Origin: Lithodes maja
Taxonomy: Eukaryota; Arthropoda; Malacostraca; Decapoda; Lithodidae
NCBI GenBank assembly: GCA_037953745.1
Contig: JBAKBP010000781.1
Span: 124,001 to 188,000 of the forward strand
DNA: 64,000 bases
Direction of reading: 5' to 3'
Below are positions 32,441 to 43,635 of the stretch, in pieces. The position numbers were made by a program, and so were the translations under genes. A model generated the notes under the pieces. It was not told the origin of the DNA. It saw only the letters and a program-made list of their open reading frames with translations, and did not search any database. Numbering within the stretch: position 1 is the first letter of the stretch; the number at the start of each line of letters is the position of its first letter.

Positions 32441-32757
32441 AAAAATCTTTACATCAACTTTTACAATATTTCCGGAATTTCCTCTAACTTTCCCTTTTGT
32501 AAAACACCACTTCTCCTCCAGCAAACCTGATCTTCTTTTCACCGAGGTGTCTGAAGTAAATAACAGCAGCCCCTTTCCTATCTCCTCGTTCTTTCTCTAT
32601 CCTAATTTCCAAGCCAAAGGTGGATGTTGTGTGTACGTACACAACAAACTGACTTGGTTTTGTGTTCCCTACTTATATTCCTCTGAATTCTCAACTCTCA
32701 CCCTTTGGTTAACATTTTCCTGTTACAATAAAATTAAATATTTCTTTGCTGTCTGTT
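32441..32757 (+). pseudogene. LINE-B endonuclease N-terminus (tandem unit 2 start)
   Basis: Encodes INFYNISGISSNFPFVKHHF and FQAKGGCCVYVHNKLTWFC with drift. It is joined head-to-tail to the preceding LINE-B 3' end, the same junction as at 44,345 in copy B. Its continuation is displaced to 34,022 by the following insertion. Confidence 0.75.
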
Positions 32758-34021
32758 TTTTTTTTTTTTTATATTCCAACTACTCCCTCTCGGGCATAGG
32801 CTGATAGCCTTTACACTCTACCACTGAACACAGTGAGGCCCGTGAGGTCTTGCTCCAGTCTAGGGAGTGAGACATGCGAAGCTTCACGGCTCGAAGCAAC
32901 TCTATCTCTGAAGCCGCCTCACCTCTGTGCTTCACAGTCTCATCCCCCAGACTCAGACCCTCACTCTCAGAACGCCACCTATTGAGCAATTAACTCACTA
33001 GGCATTGCCCCCCTGTAGCATATTTTTGAATATGGGAATATTCATGCTGTGGTAAACTATCAATGGAAGTTATATATTACTAAGCTATAATGAATCAAAT
33101 AAATCAATCTAAATGAAAACTACTCCATATCAAAATTGAATTCAATCTGAAACAAGCTAATTTATATCCAAAGGTCTCACATAATAAATTTATATATAGG
33201 GTAAGGTTATAAGGGTTAATATTAGCCAGGAATTAACTCACCAATAGTTCCACGTGGCAATGAGGCAAGGGAGAACGTTTTACCCAATATGGCGGTGGAC
33301 AATGGGGAACGAGACTTCGGTCCCGAGACACGAGTCAAGTTAAAGAAAGAATAAATGATTACATGGGAATGGACATGAATATTATGCTTATGTGTCAGTC
33401 AGTCATGGCGTCGATGAGAGCGTCGTGTTGGTGTAGCTGTGTGTATTGCTGTATGTATATTGTGATTAGAGGCACAAAAGCACGATCAACTGAGGGCGGA
33501 AAATTAGATGTTAACTGGTTGGTGTTCGTGAAGGCTCTGGTGTTCCTCGAAGGCACACCTTGCTGCCTTGGCAAAACGCCAGGAGCCCAAATTATCGTAC
33601 CGTATCTAGGTTGCTCTATACGATAAATTATATTAATATATACGATAAATTCATATATACTACATAAGACCATGGCAATATTGCTTAATAGCATATTAGG
33701 CCTTTTATAACTTAACTTATTTACAATCTTATAATATACGATCTACTCGTCCTACGTCGTGCTGTAGGAGCGATCATGACGTCACAGAGACATATGAGAT
33801 CACAAAAAGAGCCATAGCCTATCGTATTTACGATACATGCAATGCTATTGAATCAGGGAACAATGAGGGTATTTTTGGGGCATTTTGGTGTGCTGTGGTA
33901 ATGCACTGATACTAGGTACAACACAAATTCCATCCCAATAATATCTTCCCATTGACATATTGGGATTCGAACCCGGGTCCATTGGATTACCAGTCCAGTG
34001 GCAAGACCACACCGCCACACC
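32758..34021. mobile_element. Insertion block specific to copy A, includes tRNA-like SINE head
   Basis: Absent from copy B, where CTTTGCTGTCTATCTCTCC is continuous. It starts with a T14 run. 33,957-34,026 (minus) has a box B GGGTTCGAATCCC and a box A-like GGTGTGGTCTTGCC, a decayed tRNA head whose acceptor and part of the T stem do not pair. The remainder includes ATACGATA-type short inverted repeats near 33,620-33,650 and 33,820-33,836, and no coding signature. Confidence 0.6.
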
Positions 34022-35420
34022 TCTCTCCTCTAACTCTATTGTACCAACTTTCCCAATTTTTCGTATTATCAATATTCTAAAATGGAACACATCCTATCAA
34101 CCTCTCCTTGATTTCCCTTGCAATAATTTGTTATTCCGTGGCTGGGGACTCTCGGAGTACGCAGAATGCATTATTGAGGTAATCTTCTCGGACATTGACG
34201 CACCATTCCATTTCCTTTCAGTCTAATGCAAAACAAATCTTGGTTTACTCACGGTTGCTCTACTGCTGCCCGTAATAAGGTGGATGCATTCAGACAATAC
34301 TGTTGCCTTGAAACTAAAAAAACTCTTAACTCTCTATGTTTCTTCCCGAAATGAAGTCTAATCTGTTCTTCGACTTATCAAAAACTTGTTCATCAATAGC
34401 AAATGCTCTACATTCTCTAGCCCTACCTCTTCCCAGGCTTTTTGGCATCTAGCCTAAAACCTCTCCAACAATGTTAGTTCTAAGTCTTTCCCTCCACTTT
34501 TCCACTATGATGGCACCACCGATCCTTTTTTCTCTGACAAATCTCAACTTTTTGCTCAAACTTTTGCTAAAAACTTTACCTTAGATGATTCCGGTGTTGT
34601 TCCTCTCTCTCCACACCCGTCTCTCTTATTTATGCCTAATATCATAATCTCGTCTAAGAATGTACACTTTTCTGCTCTAGCTGGGCTTAATACTAAGAAG
34701 GCGTACATACCAAATGGCATTCCTCCTGTTGTATTAAACAACTGCTTCCAGGCTGACTCCCTTCCTAAGCAAGCTTTTCTGTCTCTGTGTTTCCTTTAAT
34801 GTCTTCCCTTCTTGCTGGAAGTTTGCTCTCATTCTACTTGTTCTAAAGAACCCTCCAACTACCATCCAGTTGTTCTAATTTCTTACATCACTAAAGTGTT
34901 TTAATATATTCTTAATTCAAAATTTCTTAAGGCGCTGTCTTCCCATAATCTACTTTCAGATCACCACTATGGTTTCCTTAAGGGCCGGTCTACTGATGAT
35001 TTCCTTTCTTATCTTACTAACTCTTGGTCATTCTCCTTTCAGGACTTTATTAAGACCTTTTCTATTGTGCTAGACATATCTAAAGCCTTCGATAGAGTCT
35101 GGCACATATCCCTCATTCCTAAACTACTATCCTTCGGTTATTATTCCTCTATATGTGCCTTTATCTCCAATTTCCTTTCTGACCGTTCTATAGATGTAGT
35201 TGTGGATGGCCATCGCTCACTTCCTAAACATATTAACTAAAGTTTTCCTCGGGGTTCTGTCTTATTTCCAGTTCTATTTCTAATATTCATTAATGATATT
35301 CTCAAGTGTAGCTCTTGTCCTATGCACTCCTATGACGATTATTCTATCTTACATATTCAACTAGCTTTCCGGAGCGACTATCCATGCAGTTACTTCCAGG
35401 GTCATACCAAAGGGGGCTCC
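34022..35420 (+). pseudogene. LINE-B linker and RT (tandem unit 2)
   Basis: Reads through many stops: the linker (NKVDAFRQY, FWHLA), then RT with HYGFLKGRSTDDFLSYLTNS, LDISKAFDRVWH (about 35,070-35,105) and VVVDGHRSLP, and a broken PQGSV region. It ends near 35,350 at the SYDD-like site (YADD expected), followed by a short 3' segment shared with 46,000-46,090. No active RT is possible. Confidence 0.75.
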
Positions 35421-35566
35421 CCCCTACCTCCTTGAGGGGTGTGAACATGTTGGCAATACTACTAAAATTAATTTATTTTTAATAGAAATGTGTTTCACAT
35501 ATTAATGTATTTTGTTAAAATAATATATATATCCTTACACGTACATGTATTCTTTTTTAGCTTTAA

Positions 35567-36030
35567 CCCTTTATTGGCGGCGCGCAACTTTGTCGTGTGA
35601 AAGAAATTTGGACTAAGTGGCGGATCACAACTTATGTCGTGTGCCATTTTCAGCACGTAATGTTGCAGAGAGAGAGAGAGAGCTGAGCAGTGTGAGGAGC
35701 GTAGTAAGGCTATGACCGCCGCGCACCACCGCGGTGGGCCAACTGAAGTGAAAAACACCCTTCCATCCCCCCTCACACTCGCTACACAGGGAATTATGTA
35801 GGGAAAGTACCTAATTACATGGTTTTTGCACTCGTGTTGCACGATCATTGCAAGAAATCCAGTGGTCGTACAAGGATGGTTGGGGTGTCATTGGAACGCT
35901 CTGTTTATGCCCTTTCAGGGATAGATACTTGTTTTACGCTCTGGGTCTTATTTAGGCATGAAAATGATCACGTAAACAACCCTATTTAGGGTAAAAACAC
36001 CCCGCTGGGCGGTACATATAAATTACCGCC
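35567..36030. mobile_element. MITE-1 (piggyBac type), copy in duplication A
   Basis: The left end CCCTTTATTGGCGGCGCGCA follows TTAA (35,563-35,566). The paralogous site in copy B (TTAGCTTTAATTACTTACC, TTAA at 46,607-46,610) is empty. The interior shares GATACTTGTTTTACGCTCTG and AACACCCCGCTGGGCGGTAC with the copy at 42,346. The right end and its TTAA are worn. No transposase ORF, so non-autonomous. Confidence 0.82.
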
Positions 36031-36625
36031 TTTACTTACCTCTTTCCGTTGTACTCTGTCCAAGGAATCTATGTCTATTCTGTAATAAGGACACCAACAT
36101 TGGACAGCATAATCCATATTGGGTCTCACTAATGACAAGCAAAGTATTAAGATAACATCAGCAGTTCTGTTACACTCTTTGTGATGAACCCGACAATCCT
36201 GTTTGCCTTGGTACAAACACTTATACATTGTTTTCTAGGCTTCAAATCATTGCGAATAAACACATCCAAATCTTTGTCACATTCTGTGTTTTCTATTTCC
36301 GTATTAGGTAGTTTATATTTTGCATTTGTATTCATCTTCCCTATCTTTATTACCTTGCATTCAATGTTAAAATGCATCTGCCAATTTACTGACTATTCGT
36401 GTAAGGTATCTAGATCCCTTTGGAGGCTCTCTATGTCGCTATCTGAATCTCTTGTTCTCCCCATTTTGGTATCGTCTGCGAATTTACTTATCCTACTAGT
36501 TATACCTAAATCAAGGTCATTTATGTATATAAGAAACAACAGAGGGCGTAATACAGATCCTTGGGGGACACCACATTTAACTGCACCCCATAAAAGTGAA
36601 AGCGTTAATTGAGATAGCGCTAGGG
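36031..36625 (-). pseudogene. CR1-like RT fragment (second CR1 subfamily)
   Basis: The minus strand reads GVPQGSVLRPLLFLIYINDL and SKFADDTKMGRTRDSDSDIE, then after shifts MHFNIECKVIKIGKMNTNAK and SLVRPNMDYAVQCWCPYYRI. FADD is intact but the frame is broken at least twice. The sequence is CR1-type yet distinct from CR1-a to -e. MITE-1 inserted at its 3' side. Confidence 0.8.
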
Positions 36626-37756
36626 CCATTCCTTGCTACAAGTTCCAAGCTGAATACAGTTGGTTGTGCCTCACAGATATGAGGATACGCTTCTTCACTT
36701 AATGTTAAGTGTGGCATATACTCGTAGTAAATGAGTGCATTCATTTTTGGTGGGACGTCTTGTAGTTGGAGGAGTAATTGAGATAGCCATTTCCGATTTA
36801 ATAGATAAATAGCATTCCAAAACTGAGGAACATCCTATAATGATCGTGCAATTAAAGTGAAAAAGCTTACTCGTATGAAGAAAGGGTTCGGAATAAAATA
36901 AAATATATATACTCAATAGGATTGAAATAATTATGGTGAGCAAAGATGCATGGTATATACAACTAGTAAAACAACAATAATGCATTGTACTGCTTTATGA
37001 TATAAACATGTGTTTAAAATAATTAGAGAAATACATTATATCATGACATAATTATATAGTAGGTAAACAATAGACTTCAAAGGTTTGAGATTTAACTACT
37101 AACAATCTAGAGAAAAATAAACAAGGAGAGATACATAAAGCTTGACATATTAACTTTAACAGATTATAGACAACAGGGAGAGAGGAAAGACTCAACAGAG
37201 AATCGGGAGCAACGAATGATCAGTCCTCATTAATAATTTAACCCCGTTCTCTAAACGGTGAATATTCATTTATGTGGTTATATGTGTTTCTGTGATTTCG
37301 TATCATATTTAACAGTGGGTTGTTAATGACATAAAGCTTCACAACAAGGTCAGTATCTAAAAGATGATTGAAAAAGAGGAGTTGCTGCATTCCCGTTATT
37401 ATTGTTGTCGGAAAAGTTGTATGAAAAACACACATGGTATGGAATATATATAAATCTATTTAATTTATGGGGCTTTCAAATAACATGTAACATAACGACA
37501 TTTCTTAATTCAATGTTTCTTTAGGCTACCAGTAATATAATCTTGACAAATATAGCCTATCAATAATATAATGTCCATTGATATATTAATATCTGTTGTT
37601 ACAAACCGTCTTTACAATTGCACTATCGGTAACTCTAGATTTGTTTATATTTGTTTTTACCAATAAAGAGGGTAATCTTAATCTTACCAAATATTTGACT
37701 CGCACAAAACCTGTAGAGGGAGACTGTAATAAAAGCATGGTAATTTTATAGTTATT
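36626..37756. other. Unassigned AT-rich DNA shared by both duplication copies
   Basis: Matches 47,511-48,655 closely. AT-rich, with no frame longer than chance, no splice pair and no terminal repeats that I can support. Possibly host intron or an old non-coding repeat. Confidence 0.5.
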
Positions 37757-38407
37757 AGATTTGTCTTTATATGTGAATGAGGGAGACAAAAGGCAGAACT
37801 GTCTATGGCGAGTGCGTCTCCCAGAGTTGAGGGAGTGACAGGGCCAAAATCACAAAATGTTCGAGCCAAAATGCCTGGACACACAGAGTTTGAAGCAATA
37901 TGAGGGGAAAATGGATTCAGGGAGAGCGTTCCAGAGCTCAGCTGTTGAATATATGAAAGATTGAGAATATCGTTTCATTCTTGGGTTGGAGAGCTGCACA
38001 AAGTACGAGTGGGATTGTGTTGGAAGACAGGTGCTACGTAGAGGAGGTGGTATACATTGAGATAGCTCTGAGGAACACTGATTATTGTAATAGCGGTAGA
38101 TTACCGAGAGAGATGTAACATTGCGGTGAAGAGAGAGAGATCGCAGAGAGTCGGTGAGTGGACATGAGTTAATGAGACGAAAGGCTTTCTTTTCTACTTT
38201 TTCATTAAGCGCTGTGTAAGAGGATTCTCCCCACTCATGACCAATACTCAATACATGGATGCACTGTGCCTCTGTACAGAGCAAAATGCTGTGCCGGGGT
38301 AAAGAATTGACGGAGGCGGTTGAGCACACCCAGCTTCTGGGAAACTGTTTTAGCAAGGGTGGTAAAATGGTCTCTCTAAGTGAGATCAGAAGAAAAGAAG
38401 ACACTTG
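37757..38407 (-). pseudogene. LINE-B 3' end, inverted piece (copy A)
   Basis: The minus strand encodes PRSWVCSTAS, HVLSIGHEWGESSYTALNEK, KAFRLINSCPLTDSLRSLSL and YRYYNNQCSSELSQCIPPPL in drifted frames, and ends with the family 3' UTR at low coordinates. It meets another LINE-B 3' end on the + strand at about 38,408. Confidence 0.75.
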
Positions 38408-38570
38408 AACTGATTCAAGCTCCGATTGTACAGACATTTTGACTCCAACGTACCTAGAATTTGGCTGTCTGTCACTCTTTCAACTTTAGGAGAGACACTT
38501 GTTATAGGCAGATTTGCCTTTTGTCTCCTTCATACACATAGAAAGTAGTATTAAACAAAACTCACAATTT
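38408..38570 (+). pseudogene. LINE-B 3' end, direct piece (copy A)
   Basis: A short + strand segment of the LINE-B C-terminus and 3' UTR (TTTGACTCCAACGTACCTAG, GCCTTTTGTCTCCTTCATAC). Because the inverted neighbour also reaches a full 3' end, this is two copies in opposite orientation rather than one twin-primed insertion. Confidence 0.7.
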
Positions 38571-39155
38571 ATACTCCAAATAAAAATCAATATGTTAATC
38601 ATATACTGCTGGAATTATCGAAGGTCACAATAGAATTACATTTCCTGTTTTCTGTTGTGGTACCATTATATCTTTGTTTGTCAATCGGTAATTCATTATT
38701 ATTCACCAGGAACTTAAATATGACAAGAATCGGTCTTTTATTGACAGATATAATTATAAGGTTTCCTTATATTATATATTTTCACATTTTGCATGCTGAC
38801 CATAAAGTTCAGCTATCAAATTCTGGATTCATTGGTCTCTTTCACTTCTGCTTAACACATTTTTTAGCCACGCGGTATTTTGAATTATTTACAGTGAACT
38901 TCACAAACACTACTGTATACACACTATGTGTTTTAATATTGATAACTCATAATTATATCAATTCACTTTACATTTCCTGCAATAATTTAAAGTTTATACT
39001 TAATCTACGTCCAGTTTGACATCTAACTATCCTACACCATCAACTGATCACACGACAATAATACGGTCCAGTTTCTGTGTACACCATAGCACTGCATGAG
39101 TTTATATAGTTTGACATTTACAGACATAAGAGGACTAAAATAATATATATTTCAG
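38571..39155 (+). other. Intron preceding exon A
   Basis: AT-rich sequence shared with 49,425-50,028. It ends in the 3' splice site ATATATATTTCAG. No other feature is seen. Confidence 0.6.
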
Positions 39156-39320
39156 ATCCGGAGGGTAACGGGAGCAATGAAGGCCGTGGGATGAGGCAGG
39201 TCTTGCAAGAAGTCCAAGGAGCTGTGGAGGAGTTGAGGATCAAAGATGTGGAGATCAATCAAACTCTCACCTTGTTTGAAGAACAGATGGAAATGCTTAT
39301 TAGGAAGCATGAAGGAGCAG
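39156..39320 (+). CDS. Host gene exon A, coiled-coil segment
   Basis: A 165-bp exon between TATTTCAG and GCAG|GTGAGC, symmetric phase 1. Read with the preceding exon's last G: D-PEGNGSNEGRGMRQVLQEVQ then GAVEELRIKDVEINQTLTLF and EEQMEMLIRKHEGA. Leu, Val and Ile at heptad-like spacing with many Glu/Lys fit a coiled coil. It is unlike any repeat in the window, has strong splice sites, and is conserved as a unit in the duplication. The protein is not identified; a multimerising stalk of a larger protein is a reasonable guess. Confidence 0.8.
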
Positions 39321-40427
39321 GTGAGCATACTACTTTAACTATTATACTATCAATTCAGCGTATGTAGAATGGTATCAATTCCCCGAGTATACCGGATCAA
39401 GGTCACCCAGCTTGTCTTTCTGTCTGTCTGTCTGTCCGTCCAATATCTCCTCCTAGGGTTATTTATAGATGCTTACGAAAAAGGTATACATGAATACAGA
39501 TGGTCCGTGCGGATGTCAGTCAAAAACTGAAATTGACCATACTTAAAGATTAAATTCGATCATAAAGGTCAAAGATAAAGGTAATGTTTTCATCTTTTTA
39601 CCTGCTCATTCTATTTCCCCCATGGCACGAAGGGTCTTAATATTGACAAAGAAATGGGCGAAAGTTTTGACATTTGAAAACTAATGGGGCTAAACATGAA
39701 GAAGAAGGGGGTTCAGAATAAAACTCACACTTCCCCTTAAAGCCATCTGTACAGTATAATATATTGGAGTTGTGTTGTGATTCTCGCCCCTAAAGCAGAT
39801 CCTTAGATACTACAGAAAAGTCACAATTACCGGGATTGAAATATATCAACTTAACCCTGTTCCAAATAAGTTGACCAAAACTCTTGAACATTAACCTCTA
39901 TAACACACAATCAACTAGAGTAATCGGGCAAAAATGTCTACCACTTGGGAAGGGTCAGCCAGGAAATAGGTGTGAACATTTACAGCCCATTTGCTCTGGC
40001 CCCTTTTGAGTTACAGAGGTTAAGGTTCACGATTTCTTGTCTACCTATTTGGAACAGGGCATCCTGTATGTGATAATCTGCAGAATTTCCATATAATCGA
40101 TAACTTACCCAACTAAATTGGCCCTTTCATTACGATGACGCTATTCTCATATTTGTTGTAGTCTATTATTCGATGATAATGTGCTGTTCGAGAAGAACCT
40201 ATGCCGATCAAAAGGTTAATTGATATAGATACAGCTCTTTTACCTGTATATCTAAAGTCATTCCTATACAGAAAAAATATCCTCTAGACTTATCCGCAGG
40301 GTGGAAAACAAACATGTGTTTTAGTGTTTATAGTTTAAATGTTATTTTCTATAATATGGAAAATACAATTTTAACCATAAAAACTAAAAAACATCTGCTT
40401 CCTAAATTTACAATATATATATAATAT
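39321..40427 (+). other. Intron following exon A
   Basis: Starts GTGAGC. Contains a CTGTCTGTCTGTC tract near 39,419-39,438. Shared with 50,095-51,160 up to about 40,300. At 40,393-40,425 the sequence CATCTGCTTCCTAAATTTAC joins a short (TA)n. This is the reverse complement of the PLE-2 tail at 42,093-42,120. Confidence 0.6.
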
Positions 40428-42035
40428 CCTAATCTCTTCTAAAGATGTACTTTCTACCCTCTCTGGGCATAATACGAAGAAGGAAACTGTGCTTCCGTGC
40501 TGACCCCCTGCCTAGGCAAACTCTTTCGTCTCTGTCTCTCCTCTAACATCTTTCCTTCTTGCTGGAAGTTTGCTCTCATTCAACCTGTCCCGAAGAAGGG
40601 TGACCGCTCTCAACCCTCCAACTATCGTCCAATTGTTCTCATCTCTTGTATCTCTAAAGTTTTTGAAACTATTCTTGCTTCCAAATTTCTTAAGCATTTC
40701 TCTTTTCAAAACCTGCTCTCAGATCTCCAGTATGGCTTCCTTAAGGGTCGCTCTACTGGTGATCTTCTTTCATATCTTACTAACTCTTGGTCATCCAACT
40801 TTCGGGACTTCGGTGAGACTTTTTCTGTTGCACTAGACATATTGAAGGCCTTCGATAGAGTCTGGCACAAATCTTTAATTTCCAAACTGCCCTCCTTCGG
40901 TTTCTGTCCCTCCATCTGTGCCTTTGTCTCTAATTTCCTTTCCGGCCGTTCCATAGCTGCAGTTGTGGATGGCCATCGATCAATTCCTCATCCTATCAAC
41001 TCCGGTGTTCCTCAGGGTTCTGTCCTATCTCCTATTCTCTTTCTAATTTTCATAAATGATCTTCTCAACTGTACATCTAGTCCCATCCATTCATACGCAG
41101 ACAGACAACTCTACTTTACACCACTCAATTAGTTTTCCAGAACGCCCCAGCCAGCAGTCCCTCAAAAGTAAACGTAATGAAGCCATGAAATGCTTATCTT
41201 CTGATCTAGCTTCTATTTCCAATTGGGGTAGAGAAAACCTTGTTACATTTAATGCTTAAAAAACTCAATTTATCCATCTTACTACCCGTCAAGAACCTCC
41301 TGAGGACTATCCCTTATTCTTCAACAATACAAAAATCATCCCTTCATCTTCCCTCAATGTTCTCGGTGTCTCTTTTTCTTCTGCTCTCACTTGGAAAGAC
41401 CATATTACCAGTCTCGCTAAGGCAGCCTCCCAGAATCTGGGTGTGCTCAACTGCCTCAAGGGGTTCTTTACCCCTGTGTAGCTACTTGCTCTGTACAGGG
41501 GCACAGTGCGTCCTTGTATGGAGTATTGTTCCCATGTGTGGGGAGGATCCTCTCACACCGCACTCCTAGATAAAGTAGAAAGGAAAGCTTTTCGTATCAT
41601 TAACTCCCATCCACTCACCAATTCTCTGCAATCTCTCTCTCTTCGCCGCAATGTTAGATCTCTCTCACTATTCTATCGCTACTACAATAATCAGCGTTCC
41701 TCGGAGCTTTCGCAGTGTATACCACCTCCTCTACGTAGGGTACGTAGCACCCGCCTTGCAACACAATCCCACCCCTACCCAGTGCAACTCTCCAACCCAA
41801 GAGTGAAATGCTATTCTCAGACTTTCTTCTATTCAACTGCTGAGCTCTGGAACTCTTTCCAAGAATCAGTCTTTCCCTCTTCCTATGACTTAAATTGCTT
41901 CAAACTCCGTGTGTCCAGGCATTTTAGCTCGAACGTCCCTTGATTTCGGCCCTGTCACTCTTTGAAATCTGGGGGAGGCACTCGTTGCCGGCAGTTATGC
42001 CTTTTGTCTCCCTCATTCACATAGACAAAAAAAAT
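40428..42035 (+). pseudogene. LINE-B copy with best RT, 5'-truncated
   Basis: 40,497-41,132 is open: PVPKKGDRSQPSNYRPIVLI, YGFLKGRSTGDLLSYLTNSW, LDILKAFDRVWH (motif A), GVPQGSVLSPILFLIFINDL and SYAD, where a short insertion (AGAC) inside YADD breaks the frame. The rest follows in other frames: STLHHSISFPER, NLGVLNCLKGFFTPV, CMEYCSHVWGGSSHTALLDK, and the C-terminal end ELWNSFQESVFPSS to a stop at 41,941-41,943. The 3' UTR ends in an A8 run beside (TA)n. Confidence 0.85.
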
Positions 42036-42040
42036 ATATA

Positions 42041-42043
<3 letters not shown>

Positions 42044-42092
<49 letters not shown>
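42044..42092. repeat. (TA)n between LINE-B and PLE-2 tails
   Basis: A TA array flanked by the 3' end of a + strand LINE-B and the 3' end of a minus-strand PLE. Confidence 0.93.
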
Positions 42093-42094
<2 letters not shown>

Positions 42095-42284
42095 AAATTT
42101 AGGAAGCAGATTTTCTTTAACACATAATGAATTGAATACGACAGCATAATTACAGTTATTGATTTTCTTGCTTATATTTTCTAATTTTCTTAATGCTTTT
42201 CTACCTTGTATGGAGTGTACGAACACCAATTGTCCAAAATTTGCCATTTTATTTAAATTTGTCTTAGTTTACATCTGTTCAATT

Positions 42285-42320
42285 GCAACGTTTCGCCGTC
42301 ATAGCGGCATCTTCAGGCTC
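42285..42320 (-). ncRNA. Candidate hammerhead ribozyme motif of PLE-2
   Basis: The minus strand reads CCTGAAGATGCCG-CTATGA-CGGCGAAACG. It fits a core CUGANGA (as CTGAAGA), a GCCG/CGGC stem II with a 6-nt loop, and GAAAC. One unpaired U follows the first core strand, and stems I and III were not confirmed. Hammerhead motifs are established in PLE terminal repeats. Here the assignment is inference. Confidence 0.45.
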
Positions 42321-42345
42321 TAAAAGAAATGAAAAAATATATTAA

Positions 42346-42824
42346 CCCCTAACTAGCGGCGCGCAACATAAGTCGAGTATAATAAACCTGGACTATCTGG
42401 CGGCGCTCGACATAGGTCGTGTGGCAATTTCAGCACGTAATGTTGCTGAGAGAGAGAGACAACTGGTGGCAGGAGAGTAGCGAGCGTATGACTGCTCCAG
42501 ACCACCGCGGCGAACCTACTGACACGAATCCCACCTCCTCCCTCCCTCTCTCACTCGCTACATACTGAATTTTATGGGGAAAGTACCGAATTACATGCTT
42601 TTTGCACTTGCGTTGCGCGGTTGTTGCAAGAAAACTAGCCATCATAAAAGGATCGTTATGGTGTCATTGGAAAGCTCCGTTTATGCCCTTTCAGGGATAG
42701 ATACTTGTTTTACGCTCTGGGTCTTATTTAGGCATGAAAATGATCACGTAAACAGCCCTATTTTGGCTAAAAACACCCCGCTGGGCGGTACATATAAATA
42801 AACAGCTAGCCCGCTAATCTAGTG
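42346..42824. mobile_element. MITE-1b (piggyBac type), 479 bp, with TTAA duplications
   Basis: Flanked by TTAA at 42,342-42,345 and 42,825-42,828. The ends CCCCTAACTAGCGGCGCGC and, reversed, CACTAGATTAGCGGGCTAGC share TAGCGG at the same offset. The interior matches the element at 35,567. Inserted into the PLE-2 3' UTR. No ORF, so it would need a piggyBac transposase supplied elsewhere. Confidence 0.85.
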
Positions 42825-43140
42825 TTAATAATTTAAATTTACACATTGTATTCACATACAATTAATTTTGCGATAAAAGCACTGTCTAACTGTAAAACAA
42901 TACAATATAGAAAGTAATAATTGAAAATAATCGTTACAGCTAATAGAGATCGTCACGCCTCAGGCTCCTGAGCCGTACTGATCGTCTGAGTTGTTGTGGA
43001 GGCGTGGCGTCCGTATCTTGCGTCAGTGTCGGGGTTCGAACTCCTTGAGTCACAGGAATGATTTGGTTATATATATATATTGTATGTATGTAGGTATGTA
43101 TATACTTAGGAACATACCCCATAGCTGGGGGTACCCGATG

Positions 43141-43310
43141 CATTGGTGGTGGATTCTGAGGAGAAACTGCAGCGAGTAGTCAAAGAGTTTGGTGTGGTAT
43201 GTGGGAGGAGGAAGCTGAGGGTGAACGTCAATAAAAGTAAAGTGATGGTGTGTAATAGAGGTGCTCTTACTGTAGGGTGAATCTAAATGTGCGGCTGGAT
43301 GGGGAAATAC
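43141..43310 (+). pseudogene. RTE-like RT scrap
   Basis: Reads EKLQRVVKEFGVVCGRRKLR and VNVNKSKVMVCNRGAL, then a stop. Corresponds to the start of the fragment at 25,420. Confidence 0.6.
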
Positions 43311-43635
43311 TTTTTCTTGTTCCTACATATGCGCTGTCCCTATTAATATTATTATAAGTGTAAATTAAATAAGATTGCCTGTTATTAGTTTATGTTAATG
43401 AATATATCTTGTTGCCTTATAATCGTTTTTCTTTTCTTTACTGTACCACTTAGACCATAAATGACACCATAAATTGACACTCAGATAACGACCCCTTAAA
43501 TTGTCATGAACCTTCATGTATTGAGTATTATTCGCATGTGTGGGGAGGATCCTCTCACACAGTACTTCTAGACAAAGTAGAAAAGAGAGCCTTTCATCTC
43601 ATTAACTCAGGTCCACTCACCAATCCTCTGTGATT

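Larger units (their letters stand above)
29612..40300 (+). repeat. Segmental duplication, copy A
   Basis: Collinear with 43,311-51,160. Shared blocks in the same order: an AT-rich start (CCTACATATGCGCTGTCCC), LINE-B C-terminal/3' piece, LINE-B endonuclease, LINE-B RT, antisense CR1-like RT, about 1.1 kb of unassigned DNA, inverted LINE-B 3' ends, a host exon, and intron to about 40,300. Copy A carries extra insertions: CR1-c, the 32,758-34,021 block and MITE-1. Confidence 0.9.
42093..43143 (-). mobile_element. PLE-2: 3' part of a Penelope-like element
   Basis: The minus strand holds a C-terminal scrap (about 43,063-42,940, GVRTPTLTQDTDATPPQQLR then RSVRLRSLRRDDLY, stop), a 3' UTR interrupted by MITE-1b, a hammerhead-like motif (about 42,290-42,318), and a tail extension reading MANFGQLVFVHSIQGRKALR. 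That tail resembles the start of PLE-1 (APIETSEPFANLLYQ... SINKKLNNANC). Position of start-like sequence after the 3' end is the known PLE arrangement. It ends at (TA)n. Confidence 0.65.

Noticed and set aside
33957..34026. Minus-strand tRNA-like sequence as a functional tRNA gene
   Set aside because: Box B is perfect but the acceptor arm and part of the T stem do not pair, and it lies inside an insertion block. It is better read as a SINE head.
37757..38570. Inverted LINE-B pieces as a single twin-primed (5'-inverted) insertion
   Set aside because: Both pieces reach the family 3' end, so they overlap in element coordinates. Twin priming gives non-overlapping parts.
43022..43052. GGGGTTCGAACTCC as a tRNA box B
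   Set aside because: No box A or cloverleaf. It lies in the PLE-2 C-terminal coding scrap.
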